The notes: generated by a model from the letters alone, not told the origin. DNA of 64,000 nucleotides from Paraglaciecola mesophila KMM 241 (GCF_000315015.1 NZ_BAEP01000003.1:34549-98548), one strand, 5' to 3'; positions 20,181-31,804 are shown, numbered from the stretch's first letter. Translations and numbers: made by a program.

Positions 20181-20975
20181 ATGTCGCTAAACTCCCCCAG
20201 CACTAATCAAAGCTCTTTAGAGCAAGTGTTCTCAGATCAAAGGCTTTTAAAAGAAAGTAAGCAACACGCTTATTTCGTGACAGGCACTGATACAGAAGTG
20301 GGTAAGACCTTTGTCAGCTGCGCGTTACTAGCAGCATGTCATGACGCTGGCTTATCAACAGCGGCATATAAACCCGTATCCGCTGGTTGCGATGTGACGC
20401 AGGCGGGCCTTAGAAATGAAGATGCGCTAGCGTTACAACAAGCAAGTAATACTGCACTTAGTTACGATGAAGTAAATCCTATTGCGTTTGCAGAGCCTAT
20501 CGCGCCGCATTTAGCCTGTGCAAAATTAATGGCTAAAGGTCAAGGGGCTCCCATTGAATTAGATGCCATAACAAAAGGCTATGCCGCCTTAAGTGAGAAA
20601 AAAAGCGATGTACTTTTAGTAGAAGGAGCGGGAGGTTGGCGTTTACCCCTTGGTCAAAATAGCCAAGGCCACGAACAGTTTTTATCTGACTTTGCCGTTG
20701 GCCAAAAGTTACCAGTGATCTTAGTCGTTGGTATGCGGTTAGGTTGCATTAACCACGCGTTATTAACAGCGCAAGCCATTGAGCAGGACGGTCTTAATAT
20801 CGCCGGTTGGGTCGCCAATATTCTTGAGCCTGAGATGCCGTTTTTAGACGAAAACATTCAAAGCTTGGAACACTTACTGGACGCCCCCTTGATCGCCCGC
20901 GTACCTCGTGCACCAAGCCCATCAGCCGTGAAAGAGTGTGTAAATTTAGCATTGCTCGGGGTAGAAAAAGCGTGA
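20181..20975 (+). CDS. bioD: Dethiobiotin synthetase
   Basis: BioD closes the ureido ring of dethiobiotin from DAPA, CO2 and ATP. The P-loop is GTDTEVGKTFVS at about 34-45 and is preceded by an unusually long N-terminal leader of about 30 polar residues. AAYKPVSAGCD and LLVEGAGGWRLPL are family motifs. A GGAAAG site precedes the ATG. It is the last gene of bioBFCD and is followed by a strong terminator. Confidence 0.96.
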   Translation: MSLNSPSTNQSSLEQVFSDQRLLKESKQHAYFVTGTDTEVGKTFVSCALLAACHDAGLSTAAYKPVSAGCDVTQAGLRNEDALALQQASNTALSYDEVNPIAFAEPIAPHLACAKLMAKGQGAPIELDAITKGYAALSEKKSDVLLVEGAGGWRLPLGQNSQGHEQFLSDFAVGQKLPVILVVGMRLGCINHALLTAQAIEQDGLNIAGWVANILEPEMPFLDENIQSLEHLLDAPLIARVPRAPSPSAVKECVNLALLGVEKA

Positions 20976-21052
20976 CTGAAAATAGCTAAATACCGGTTTT
21001 ACCTCACTAAAGCTACTTTATATCAATGTATTTCACGGTAGAAGAGCAATAA

Positions 21053-21086
21053 AAAAGGGTAAACCTAATGCTAGGTTTACCCTTTT
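21053..21086 (+). terminator. Strong terminator between bioD and the aldehyde dehydrogenase gene
   Basis: A perfect 15-bp stem (AAAAGGGTAAACCTA / TAGGTTTACCCTTTT) encloses the loop ATGC. The A and T ends make it usable in both directions, which suits its place between convergent units. The rest of 20976-21210 contains only a short frame that continues the aldehyde dehydrogenase frame past its stop codon (see findings). Confidence 0.85.
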
Positions 21087-21210
21087 GGGCTGTAGGGCAC
21101 GTTACTTACTGACTCTGGGCTAGCGCATTATTGTTATGTTTGTTTAAACTTTGCTCGAGCTTATTTAGACCGTCAGTAAGCGTTGGTGCTATATCAATTC
21201 CACTGGAAAA

Positions 21211-23444
<2,234 letters not shown>

Positions 23445-23469
23445 ATTGATTTTCCTTTCTACCCTATTT

Positions 23470-24495
23470 TTATTGCTCAGCGTTACATTCAACAAGGGCT
23501 TTCATGCCCTGCGGGTTGCCGTCCATATTGGCGAATGCACTGCCAATATCTGCCAACGGGCTCACAGAACTGATGAAAGGTTTTAAGTCTATTTGACCAC
23601 TGGCGATTAATTCAATTGCCCAATCAAAATCGGCGGCTTCATAAACGCGGGCACCTAATAGTTCAAGCTCTTTCCAGAAGAACTGAAATAAATCGATTGG
23701 TGGCGCAGTGGAATGAATAGCCACCATCACTATGCGGCCACGACGTCCAGCAATTTGGGTCATCGATTGAATGGCGGGTAACACGCCGGATACTTCAAAT
23801 ACCACATCAGCACCTTTGGTGCCTGTCCATTCGTCTACGTAGGCTGCTAAGTCGGTATCCATAGGATTAACAGATTTCACCCCAAGCTCATCGGCAAATG
23901 CGCGGCGACTGTCGTTCGGCTCGGACACTAAAACCTCAGCCCCAACACTTTTAGCTACCGCTGCAACCAATTGACCGATAGGGCCGCCACCGAGAATAAC
24001 CGCTTTTTCACCGGCTTTTAAGCGAGAGCGGCGCACGTCATGACATGCCACAGAAAGAGGCTCAACTAATGCACCTTGTTTTAAATCCACACCTGCTGGT
24101 AATTTATGCAAGGTACGGGCTTTTACTGTCCAACTTGATTGAAAAGCGCCAGGGGTATCTATACCCATAAATTTAAGATTTTGACAAATGTGCGTTAAAC
24201 CTGCTTCACAGGTAGGACATTCACCGCACCAGTCTAATGGGCGAACCACGACTTTTTCACCTACGGTAAAGCCTTCAACGCCTTCACCTATCTGCGCCAC
24301 GACACCTGAAATTTCGTGGCCTATGGTTTGTGGAATGGACACACGCTGGTCCATCACGCCATGGTAAATATGCATGTCGGTGCCGCAAATGCCCACATAG
24401 CCAACATCTAGACGAACTTCACCCGCTTGCGGTGCAATAGCGTGACCTTTAACTACGTTAAATGATTTATTACCAATATATTGAGCAGCGAACAT
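23470..24495 (-). CDS. Zinc-dependent alcohol dehydrogenase, probable 2-keto-3-deoxy-L-galactonate 5-dehydrogenase
   Basis: This 341-residue medium-chain dehydrogenase has catalytic zinc ligands Cys37, His60 and Glu61 (GHE), structural zinc Cys90, Cys93, Cys96 and Cys104, and the nucleotide-binding loop VILGGGPIGQ. It resembles the threonine/sorbitol dehydrogenase branch. A perfect AGGAGG precedes the ATG, 9 nt after the cycloisomerase gene. In agar degraders such an enzyme oxidises L-KDGal at C5, which completes the path from AHG to KDG with the neighbouring SDR. That substrate is inferred from operon content. Confidence 0.86.
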   Translation of the reverse strand: MFAAQYIGNKSFNVVKGHAIAPQAGEVRLDVGYVGICGTDMHIYHGVMDQRVSIPQTIGHEISGVVAQIGEGVEGFTVGEKVVVRPLDWCGECPTCEAGLTHICQNLKFMGIDTPGAFQSSWTVKARTLHKLPAGVDLKQGALVEPLSVACHDVRRSRLKAGEKAVILGGGPIGQLVAAVAKSVGAEVLVSEPNDSRRAFADELGVKSVNPMDTDLAAYVDEWTGTKGADVVFEVSGVLPAIQSMTQIAGRRGRIVMVAIHSTAPPIDLFQFFWKELELLGARVYEAADFDWAIELIASGQIDLKPFISSVSPLADIGSAFANMDGNPQGMKALVECNAEQ

Positions 24496-24504
24496 ACGCG
24501 CCTC

Positions 24505-25641
24505 CTAGGAATGTTTAACTAAATAGGGAAGAAGTAACTCTGTCTTGAACTCGACGCCTACACCGGGTGTATTGGGTGCAACGGCTTTGCCATTTTCAAG
24601 TTTCAGAGGGTGAGTGGTATATCGGTCAATGGGAAACGAATGTACTTCCAAGTAACCTGCATTTGGCTGAGACGCCATAAGAGATACATGTAATTCGTGC
24701 ATACCATGACTGCAAATAGGTAAATTGTTTGCGTAGCCCATCTGGGCAACAGTTAGCCAACCAGTGATACCGCCAATATTCGACGCATCAGGTTGTAAGA
24801 ACCCAAGTTTGGCTTGGCTTATCGCTTGGTTGAATTCGTAAACAGTGTGCAGGTTTTCGCCCATGGCCAGCGGAATATTGATTTTGCTGGCGATGTGAGC
24901 AAAGCCGGCAAAATCATCAGGAATGGTCGGCTCTTCAAACCAGGTGATATCATATTGCTCTATCGCTTGGGCAAATTTAATCGCCTTATTAACGGTAAGT
25001 GAATAATTTGCATCCACCATAAAAATGGCGTCAGGACCAATCAGGTTGCGCACTGCCGCTACGCGGGCGACGTCTTCGCGATAATCTTCTTTACCCACTT
25101 TTATTTTCACTGCTTCAAAGCCGCTGTCAAGATAGCCTTGGATATTGACAAGTAGTTTTTCAGCCGAAAAATTAAGGTCAATGCCTCCTGCATAACAGTT
25201 TACGCGGTCACTGCAGCCCCCAGCTACTTTCCACAAGGGTTGATTAAGAACCTTGCAATGAATGTCCCATAGGGCGATATCGACTGCGGATATGGCGAAA
25301 CTGACTAAACCGCCGCGACCAACATAGTGCAAGTGATATTGCATTTCTTCCCATAAATGGTTGATGCAGCTAGCATCTTTACCCATTAAGAAAGGCTTTA
25401 GTTCGTCATTAAGCAATGAGTATATAGCGCGTCCACCTTTACCACCTGTGTAGGTATAACCAACGCCTTGAGTACCATCGGTACAAGTAATGGTGCATAG
25501 GATCAGCTCAAAGTGGGTATGATCACCGTGCTTAGCATCGTTCAACACTTCGTCAAGGGGCACGTTAAATAACTCAACATTGACTGACTGAATCTGTGAA
25601 CTGTTCATGGCAGGTGTGTCTAGTTTGGTAATGACACTCAT
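24505..25641 (-). CDS. Enolase-superfamily enzyme, probable 3,6-anhydro-L-galactonate cycloisomerase
   Basis: This is a 378-residue member of the mandelate racemase/muconate lactonizing group. The KxK acid/base motif is Lys179-Ile-Lys181. Metal ligands are Asp210 (VDAN), Glu236 (FEEP) and Glu262 (GEN), and His312 is in CSHGM. The N-terminal capping domain contains NDAKHGDHTHFEL and GYTYTGGKGG, and the C-terminal part contains ELHVSLMASQPNAG. I recall these as features of the anhydrogalactonate cycloisomerase of agarolytic Vibrio, which converts AHGA to 2-keto-3-deoxy-L-galactonate. It is the first gene of the operon, with AGGA before ATG. Other sugar-acid dehydratases remain possible. Confidence 0.85.
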   Translation of the reverse strand: MSVITKLDTPAMNSSQIQSVNVELFNVPLDEVLNDAKHGDHTHFELILCTITCTDGTQGVGYTYTGGKGGRAIYSLLNDELKPFLMGKDASCINHLWEEMQYHLHYVGRGGLVSFAISAVDIALWDIHCKVLNQPLWKVAGGCSDRVNCYAGGIDLNFSAEKLLVNIQGYLDSGFEAVKIKVGKEDYREDVARVAAVRNLIGPDAIFMVDANYSLTVNKAIKFAQAIEQYDITWFEEPTIPDDFAGFAHIASKINIPLAMGENLHTVYEFNQAISQAKLGFLQPDASNIGGITGWLTVAQMGYANNLPICSHGMHELHVSLMASQPNAGYLEVHSFPIDRYTTHPLKLENGKAVAPNTPGVGVEFKTELLLPYLVKHS

Positions 25642-25682
25642 GGAAATCCTGACTATGTAAATTGACCGTGAATTAATTGTAC

Positions 25683-25743
25683 ATTGTTAACAATTAATTG
25701 CAAACCTAAATGTCTCTGTTATACATTCGTCCATTGTTAACTA
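25683..25743. promoter_or_regulatory. Candidate GntR operators before the sugar-acid operon
   Basis: A perfect 12-bp palindrome ATTGTTAACAAT (25683-25694) lies 42 bp upstream of the cycloisomerase start, and a partial copy ATTGTTAACTA is at 25733-25743. Both fall between this operon and the divergent GntR gene. The same 12-mer recurs before the TonB receptor at 26868-26879. The TTGT-N2-ACAA pattern is like FadR-subfamily sites such as those of UxuR and ExuR. Confidence 0.6.
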
Positions 25744-25820
25744 AAAATATTTATCATAAGACGACATTTTCGTTTACTATATAACTCATGTTAAACAGCG
25801 CTTTTTGGAAAGCTTAACTT

Positions 25821-26426
25821 ATGAAATCTAATAAAATTCTTTCCGTCAGAGAGCAGATTGCTGATGTACTTCGTTCGGATATCATCTCTGGCGAGTTGGA
25901 GCCAAATGCCAAATTAAATGAGCAGAAGCTGGCTGAACGATTTGGCACTTCACGTGGTCCGATCAGAGATGTATTGATCAAATTAACTAAGGAAGGCTTA
26001 CTTGTTAGCAAGGATAATGTAGGCTCATCAGTGAGCAGTCCACTGACTCCTGAGTTGCAAAAACTGAGTATTGAAATTCGTCGTAAGATTGAAGAGCATG
26101 CAGTGAAGCAATTGGAAAACAACATATCTGAAGCGGACTTGGCGCAAATGGACGCCATTATTGATAAGATGCAAGAGCATTTCGATAAAGAGGAATTCAC
26201 TGAGTTAACCAAAACAGATATTGAGTTTCACAAGTATTTCGTTGGTTTAGCGGGCGGTGAAGACTTAACCAATTTATGGTACCCGGTGGTGCTCAGAATG
26301 CGCATGAATTATCAACGTATTCGTAACTCGCAAACCTTGGTTGACGAGCATCGCCATATTGTTGATGCACTACGTAAAAATGATTTGAAACTCGCTATTT
26401 CCAGTATTCGCAAGAATATAAAATAG
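25821..26426 (+). CDS. GntR-family transcriptional regulator (FadR/FCD type)
   Basis: This 201-residue regulator has an N-terminal winged helix (about 5-75: REQIADVLRSDIISGELEPNAKLNEQKLAERFGTSRGPIRDVL in pieces) and a C-terminal helical FCD ligand domain (about 85-200) with TDIEFHKYFVGLAG and DEHRHIVDAL as likely metal-binding positions. It is at the short end for the family. It is divergent from the catabolic operon and precedes the TonB receptor. The natural inference is control of both by a pathway intermediate such as an aldonate. Repressor or activator cannot be told from sequence. Confidence 0.9.
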   Translation: MKSNKILSVREQIADVLRSDIISGELEPNAKLNEQKLAERFGTSRGPIRDVLIKLTKEGLLVSKDNVGSSVSSPLTPELQKLSIEIRRKIEEHAVKQLENNISEADLAQMDAIIDKMQEHFDKEEFTELTKTDIEFHKYFVGLAGGEDLTNLWYPVVLRMRMNYQRIRNSQTLVDEHRHIVDALRKNDLKLAISSIRKNIK

Positions 26427-26470
26427 TGAGGCTAGCCGCGTTACGTAAGTAAGATACGTGCTAAATTCTA

Positions 26471-26494
26471 AGCCGCTTTTTGAAGCGGCTTTTT
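26471..26494 (+). terminator. Intrinsic terminator after the GntR gene
   Basis: An 8-bp stem (AGCCGCTT / AAGCGGCT) with a 4-nt loop is followed by a T run, 45 nt after the regulator stop codon. Confidence 0.85.
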
Positions 26495-26602
26495 AGATTC
26501 CTTACTTTTTGATTCGACGCTTTTAATCTCTCTCTTCCTCCGCCTTCTGCTATAACACGTGACAACTAAACATAGAACGTTCGCTTAGTATTAACTTTCT
26601 TC

Positions 26603-26879
26603 TGTTAACAATTGCGCTGTTAATCACTCGTATCACATTAAAAACGACTAAGTTGTTGTAAGGCTGATTCGGTTATTGCAATTTTATATCTACTAATTTC
26701 AGAAGGTTAGTAATAATAAGCAATTCTAAACGTATTTTTAAGTGTGTAATAAATGACTCTCGTTGGCATGTGCTCTTTTACGCAATGCTTAAAATCCCTC
26801 GATTTATTTGTAAAAATAATGTTGATTTAGATTGACTTATCAGCACAAACTTTATTATTGTTTGTGAATTGTTAACAAT
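26603..26879 (+). promoter_or_regulatory. Upstream region of the TonB receptor with TGTTAACAAT sites
   Basis: The 500-bp gap between the GntR terminator and the receptor gene is AT-rich and has no gene. TGTTAACAAT occurs at 26603-26612, and the full palindrome ATTGTTAACAAT at 26868-26879, 90 bp before the receptor ATG. The latter is identical to the site before the cycloisomerase operon. No single sigma-70 promoter stands out. Confidence 0.55.
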
Positions 26880-26969
26880 GCTGTTGATGACAATATTGGT
26901 TTGGTTATGTGGCAAAAACGACTAAAACTGATTCATTCTGAATTTACAATGTTTTTTGAGGTGCACGAA

Positions 26970-29744
26970 ATGAGTAACACAAAATTTAAACTGAATGCCA
27001 TATGCATGGCGATGTTAGTGTCATCCGCTAACGTTTATGCACAGCAGGAGTCCGCAGCAACTGATGACGCTGATCTCGAAGTCATCAATGTGACTGGTAT
27101 TAGAAGTGCGCTAAGCAAATCAGCGTCGATCAAGCAAGAATCGTCAGGTGTAGTTGATGCCATTTCAGCAGAAGACATTGGTAAATTACCGGACACCAAC
27201 TTAGCCGAGTCACTGCAGCGTATTAGTGGTGTTTCCATAGATCGCGCTAATAACGAAGGTAACAAGGTGACCGTTCGTGGTTTCGGGCCAGATTTTAACT
27301 TAGTGACTTTAAATGGTCGCCAAATGCCTAATTCTTCCGCGTTACAAGAGGCTGGAGTTTCACGAAGCTTTAACTTTCGAGAAATCGCCTCAGAAAGCGT
27401 GTCAGGGGTCTCAGTATTTAAAACCGGTAAAGCAAATGTGGCCTCGGGTGGTATAGGTGCAACAATCGATATTAGTACTGCCAAACCGTTTGATTATGAC
27501 GGTTTTAAGGCGTTCGTCAGTGCTAAAGGAGTACATGACTCCAGTGTAGACACAGGTAGCAGCATCACCCCAGAAATCTCTGGCATGATTAGTCAAACCT
27601 TTGCTGATGGTAAGTTTGGTGTTTTGTTGTCGGCATCTCATTCAGAGCGTGACAGCGGCCGCGACCGTGTAGGTACTTCATCAGGGTGGGTTCGTAACCG
27701 CGCAAACCCAGATGGTGTAGACACCAGTGCTATCAACACAACCAATAACCCAACAGGGGCATATTGGGTACCGTGGACGCCCGAAATAGAACGCTTTGAT
27801 ACTGAGCGTGAGCGGCAAAACGCTCAATTAGTATTGCAGTTCGCGCCAAATGAAGATATTGAGGCGACCTTGGATTACACCATGTCACGCTTCGAAGAAA
27901 CCAGTTTCACAAACAAGCAGGCATTTTGGTTTGATAACCCTGCAGGTGTTGCGGATGAAAATGGAACGTTAGTGAATATCACCAATGTGAACGACGAACT
28001 TAATTTTTGGGCGTGGGAGCGTTACGAGAAAAAAGAAAATGACTCGGTTGGTTTTAATCTGAAGTGGCAAGCAACGGAATCGCTTAATTTAACATTTGAT
28101 GCCCATGACTCTACATCACATTCTAACCCTGATGGCCAAACAGCGGAAACATTGGCTAACTTAAAAAACCCATCTGGCTCTGTCGCCTCCATTGGGGCTA
28201 ATTTCAGTGGGGATATTCCTTCCATTACAGTGGATGATTCAGGTTTACCAGGTGGCGCGTATAACCCTGACAACATAGTGTCAGATTTGTACCAGTTACG
28301 TGGTTACGAGATGGAAAATAATATAAAGCAGTATCAGGTAAACGGTAAGTGGGAAAACATCGAAGATGGCGCACTAGCAGCGATTAATTTCGGCGTTATG
28401 TACACTGATTATCAAGTAGATACTTATCTTTCTGAACGTTTCTCATTTGTTGATATTCCTCTTGATGATCTTGGCCTTACGTTTGAACCTTTAGGTGGTT
28501 TTGCCGACCAATTCTCTGGTGCAAATGAATTGTTTCCATACATTCCGAAGTTCAGTGCAAATACATTTGTCGATATTGTTAGGGACCAAGGTTTATTTCT
28601 TGCGCCTGACGTGACGACGAACGGGGTTAATGAAGAAACCACCGCATTGTACGTATCGTTCGATTTCAGAACCGAGTTCAACGATTTCCCCATCGATTTA
28701 AATGTAGGGGTACGCTACGAAGACACTGACGTAAGTGCTTATTCAGTTCAGCCAGGCATTATTGCCCTGAATTATCGCCACGCTGAGGAATTGCGCCCAG
28801 TGTTTGATACCACAGCAACGGCTCAAGAGCTGGATGGTAACTATACACGTATACTACCTAATCTTGATTTCAGTATGGAGCTGACGGGGGAATTAAAAAC
28901 CCGCTTCTCTTACAGTCGCACCTTGGCCCGTGCTGGAATAAGTGCAATGTTCCCAGCTACCAATATTAACGCTAGACCAGAAGGACCTTTTAACGCATCA
29001 CAAGGTAACCCTAATTTGCTGCCAATCACCTCAGATAACTTCGACTTCTCTATTGAATGGTATGACGATGATGGCAGTTATGCCTCTGTAGGCTACTTCA
29101 AAAAATTCGTGGAAAACTTCATCGGCGCCGGTGTTGAACAGCGCGCAATTAATGATGTGAATGGCAATCCATTGCGTGACCCAAGTATCAATCCACGTCC
29201 TGGTTGCCCTGACTCATCTGATACGCCAAACCCTGCTTGCTTAAGTCAAGCGTCTGACCCTATCGTGATATTCGATGTGGCGACACCAGATAACTTACAA
29301 AACCGTGAAGTCGATGGCTGGGAATTAAATGCGCAATATATGTTCTCCGACACCGGGTTTGGTGCCGTTGCCAACTATACCTTGGTGGACAGCGATGAGT
29401 CATTTGACCCATATGACTTTGATCAAACGATTGCATTAACGGGCTTAAGTGATTCAGGTAACTTAGTGGGCTTCTACGAAAATGAGAAGCTTCAAGTGCG
29501 GGTGGCTTATAACTGGCGCGATGACTTCTTATTGTCTCTTGGTACTGAGCCAACGTTTACCGAGGCCTATGGGCAATGGGATTTAAGTATAAACTACGAG
29601 ATAAACGAAACGTTTACCGTTTATGTTGATGGCTTAAATCTGACAGATGAAACGGTTCGTCGTCACGGCCGCTTCCAAGAGCAACTGATTTCTGCTGAGC
29701 AATATGGCCCACGTTTCAGCTTTGGTATCAGTGGTAAATGGTAG
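26970..29744 (+). CDS. TonB-dependent outer-membrane receptor (sugar-type)
   Basis: This 924-residue receptor takes up a ligand across the outer membrane using TonB energy. I start at the ATG preceded by GAGGT, which gives a clean signal peptide (MSNTKFKLNAICMAMLVSSANVYA in pieces) cut near AYAQ/VYAQ. A TonB-box-like LEVINVTG is followed by the plug domain with DAISAEDIGKLPDTNLAESLQRISGVSI and VRGFGPDFNLVTLNGRQ. The beta barrel ends in the C-terminal aromatic FGISGKW. It belongs to the Caulobacter/Xanthomonas TonB family linked to carbohydrate loci. With the neighbouring enzymes I infer an agar or carrageenan oligosaccharide as ligand. Confidence 0.92.
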   Translation: MSNTKFKLNAICMAMLVSSANVYAQQESAATDDADLEVINVTGIRSALSKSASIKQESSGVVDAISAEDIGKLPDTNLAESLQRISGVSIDRANNEGNKVTVRGFGPDFNLVTLNGRQMPNSSALQEAGVSRSFNFREIASESVSGVSVFKTGKANVASGGIGATIDISTAKPFDYDGFKAFVSAKGVHDSSVDTGSSITPEISGMISQTFADGKFGVLLSASHSERDSGRDRVGTSSGWVRNRANPDGVDTSAINTTNNPTGAYWVPWTPEIERFDTERERQNAQLVLQFAPNEDIEATLDYTMSRFEETSFTNKQAFWFDNPAGVADENGTLVNITNVNDELNFWAWERYEKKENDSVGFNLKWQATESLNLTFDAHDSTSHSNPDGQTAETLANLKNPSGSVASIGANFSGDIPSITVDDSGLPGGAYNPDNIVSDLYQLRGYEMENNIKQYQVNGKWENIEDGALAAINFGVMYTDYQVDTYLSERFSFVDIPLDDLGLTFEPLGGFADQFSGANELFPYIPKFSANTFVDIVRDQGLFLAPDVTTNGVNEETTALYVSFDFRTEFNDFPIDLNVGVRYEDTDVSAYSVQPGIIALNYRHAEELRPVFDTTATAQELDGNYTRILPNLDFSMELTGELKTRFSYSRTLARAGISAMFPATNINARPEGPFNASQGNPNLLPITSDNFDFSIEWYDDDGSYASVGYFKKFVENFIGAGVEQRAINDVNGNPLRDPSINPRPGCPDSSDTPNPACLSQASDPIVIFDVATPDNLQNREVDGWELNAQYMFSDTGFGAVANYTLVDSDESFDPYDFDQTIALTGLSDSGNLVGFYENEKLQVRVAYNWRDDFLLSLGTEPTFTEAYGQWDLSINYEINETFTVYVDGLNLTDETVRRHGRFQEQLISAEQYGPRFSFGISGKW

Positions 29745-29815
29745 GAGTGGCACCACAGAGCGTTCCGGTGAACATGCACGTGAATATTGAGCCGACGCTA
29801 TAAGCATTGAATAGG

Positions 29816-29839
29816 GCCGCCTTTATGGGCGGCTTTTTT
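29816..29839 (+). terminator. Intrinsic terminator after the TonB receptor
   Basis: A GC-rich 6-bp stem (GCCGCC / GGCGGC) with a 6-nt loop is followed by six T residues, 71 nt after the receptor stop. Confidence 0.85.
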
Positions 29840-29894
29840 ATCGATGAAAAGCATGGCTTTTATCATCTGCAAAGTGTTTTACTACCTTTTAGGT

Positions 29895-30160
29895 TAGGGC
29901 GTGTTGATCTTTTCTGCTTATTTTTGCAGCGGCCTGTGTGCTGTTTAGGCAAGGCGAGTGGTTGAAGGTCTAGTGGGCTAAATCAACACCATTCAACGCG
30001 ATATAAACAGCACACAGGCGCTGCCCGAAAGGGTCGTCATGGAAGTATTTTACTCTTTGTCACAGACCTTTGACTTAGCCCTCTAAGCCCGCAGGACTGT
30101 TTCGCGATTAAAACGCTCCATTTAGACCGAAATTCATACAGCAAAGATCAACACGCCCTA
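29895..30160. mobile_element. MITE-like element, 266 bp, with perfect 18-bp terminal inverted repeats
   Basis: The ends are TAGGGCGTGTTGATCTTT (29895-29912) and its exact reverse complement (30143-30160). If the outer TA is a duplicated target, the element behaves like an IS630/mariner-type miniature transposon. A second, internal inverted repeat pairs 29927-29947 with 30004-30023 (CAGCG[G]CCTGTGTGCTGTTTA, one base extra on the left). No open reading frame of useful length is present, so it would be non-autonomous. It lies between the receptor terminator and the halogenase-like gene, ending 29 bp before the latter's ATG. Confidence 0.75.
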
Positions 30161-30189
30161 GTAAGAGAATAAGCCCTCTGGAGAATCAT

Positions 30190-31743
30190 ATGGCACAAGC
30201 AATAAAATCGATTGTTATCGTAGGCGGGGGCACCGCAGGGTGGATAACCGCTGGCACAATAGCCGCCAAACTTCAAAGCGAACATGCTGATGGTTTTAAT
30301 ATTACCTTAGTGGAATCACCTGATGTGAAACCCATAGGTGTGGGCGAGGGAACTTGGCCTACTATGCGTCGCACGCTAAAGGCGATGGGAGTTAGAGAGA
30401 CCGATTTTATTCGCCAGTGTAATGTATCGTTCAAGCAAGGGGCTAAATTTGCTAAGTGGGTCACAGGTGCTGAAGATGATTTTTATTATCACCCACTGGT
30501 GTTACCGCAAGACTTTGACAGCACTAATCTTGCCCGTCACTGGATGGAGCGCCCGTTCGAACAGTCTTTTTCGCAAGCGGTCAGCCCGCAAGAGGCGGTA
30601 TGTGAAGTCGGGCTAGCACCAAAATCTATCGCGACCGCCGAATACACGTCCATTATCAATTATGCTTATCATTTAGATGCGGGGCGTTTTTCAGTCTTCT
30701 TGCAACAACACTGCACTGAAAAACTGAACGTGCGCCATGTTCTGGATAACGTAACAGCGATCAACGCCGCTGAAAATGGTGATATTGCCAGTGTGTCTAC
30801 TACCACCAACGGCGATATCAGCGGCGATCTGTTTATTGATTGCACAGGCTTTAAGTCATTGCTGCTTGGAGAGCATTTCAAGGTCGGTTTTAAGTCCTGC
30901 AAAGATGTATTGTTTGTTGATCAAGCTTTGGCCATCCACGTGCCTTACGAGAGCGAAGATGCGCCTATTGCTTCGCATACCATATCAACCGGGCAGAGTG
31001 CTGGGTGGGTGTGGGATATTGGCTTACAAAATAGGCGCGGGGTGGGGCATGTTTATTCCAGCGCCCATACTACTGAGGAACAAGCGAGTGAAGAGCTGCT
31101 CAACTATATCGCCCAAACGGGTGGCCACGTCAATGAAGCTGATATTCGCAGAATTCCCTTAAATCCAGGCCACAGAGTAAAATTTTGGCACCAGAACTGC
31201 GTTGCCATTGGCTTATCCGCTGGGTTCCTTGAGCCCTTAGAAGCATCGTCTTTGTTACTAGTGGAGATATCAGCGTCAATGATCGCTGATCAATTCCCGG
31301 CGACGCGGGATGCGATGGAAATTGTTGCCCAGCGCTTCAACAGCACGTTCTTGTATCGATGGGACCGTATTATCGATTTCTTGAAGCTGCATTATATGCT
31401 GAGTAAGCGCAATGACTCAGCTTTTTGGATAGACAATCGTGACTCAGCAAGCATCCCTCAAAGCCTGCAAGACCAATTAACGCTATGGCAATATCAACCG
31501 CCTTGGCATAATGATTTTGAACATGCGATAGAGGTGTTCCCTGCTGCCAGCTATCAGTACGTCCTTTACGGCATGGGGTTTGATACGCAAGCCAGTGCGC
31601 TAGGCATGTCAGAAGTGTACAAACAAAAAGCCAGTAGTTTGCGCCAAAAAAACACGCAACAGATTCAGCAAATGCTGAAAACATTACCCAGTAACCGGGC
31701 GTTAATAAATAAAATTCATCAGTACGGGTTACAAAAAGTGTAA
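30190..31743 (+). CDS. Tryptophan-halogenase-like flavoprotein
   Basis: This 517-residue protein is of the flavin-dependent halogenase family. The FAD motif VGGGTAGWITA is at 11-21, a GVGEGTWPTMR segment follows, the conserved active-site lysine is Lys82 in SFKQGAKF, and the WxWxIP motif appears as WVWDIG at 273-278 with the final Pro replaced by Gly. Active halogenases have WxWxIP, so the change is worth noting, and the true substrate is unknown. Homologues often sit beside TonB receptors and SapC in carbohydrate loci, exactly as here. It has TGGAG before ATG. The MITE just upstream may affect its transcription. Confidence 0.88.
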   Translation: MAQAIKSIVIVGGGTAGWITAGTIAAKLQSEHADGFNITLVESPDVKPIGVGEGTWPTMRRTLKAMGVRETDFIRQCNVSFKQGAKFAKWVTGAEDDFYYHPLVLPQDFDSTNLARHWMERPFEQSFSQAVSPQEAVCEVGLAPKSIATAEYTSIINYAYHLDAGRFSVFLQQHCTEKLNVRHVLDNVTAINAAENGDIASVSTTTNGDISGDLFIDCTGFKSLLLGEHFKVGFKSCKDVLFVDQALAIHVPYESEDAPIASHTISTGQSAGWVWDIGLQNRRGVGHVYSSAHTTEEQASEELLNYIAQTGGHVNEADIRRIPLNPGHRVKFWHQNCVAIGLSAGFLEPLEASSLLLVEISASMIADQFPATRDAMEIVAQRFNSTFLYRWDRIIDFLKLHYMLSKRNDSAFWIDNRDSASIPQSLQDQLTLWQYQPPWHNDFEHAIEVFPAASYQYVLYGMGFDTQASALGMSEVYKQKASSLRQKNTQQIQQMLKTLPSNRALINKIHQYGLQKV

Positions 31744-31804
31744 ACTTTTTCAATCCGACATGACTCCCAGATAGTCAGCAAACAAGCATAACTAGGAGGC
31801 GGCA

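Noticed and set aside
30190..31743. Firm naming as tryptophan 7-halogenase
   Set aside because: The WxWxIP motif is altered and the locus is a sugar cluster with no indole product genes, so only the family is named.
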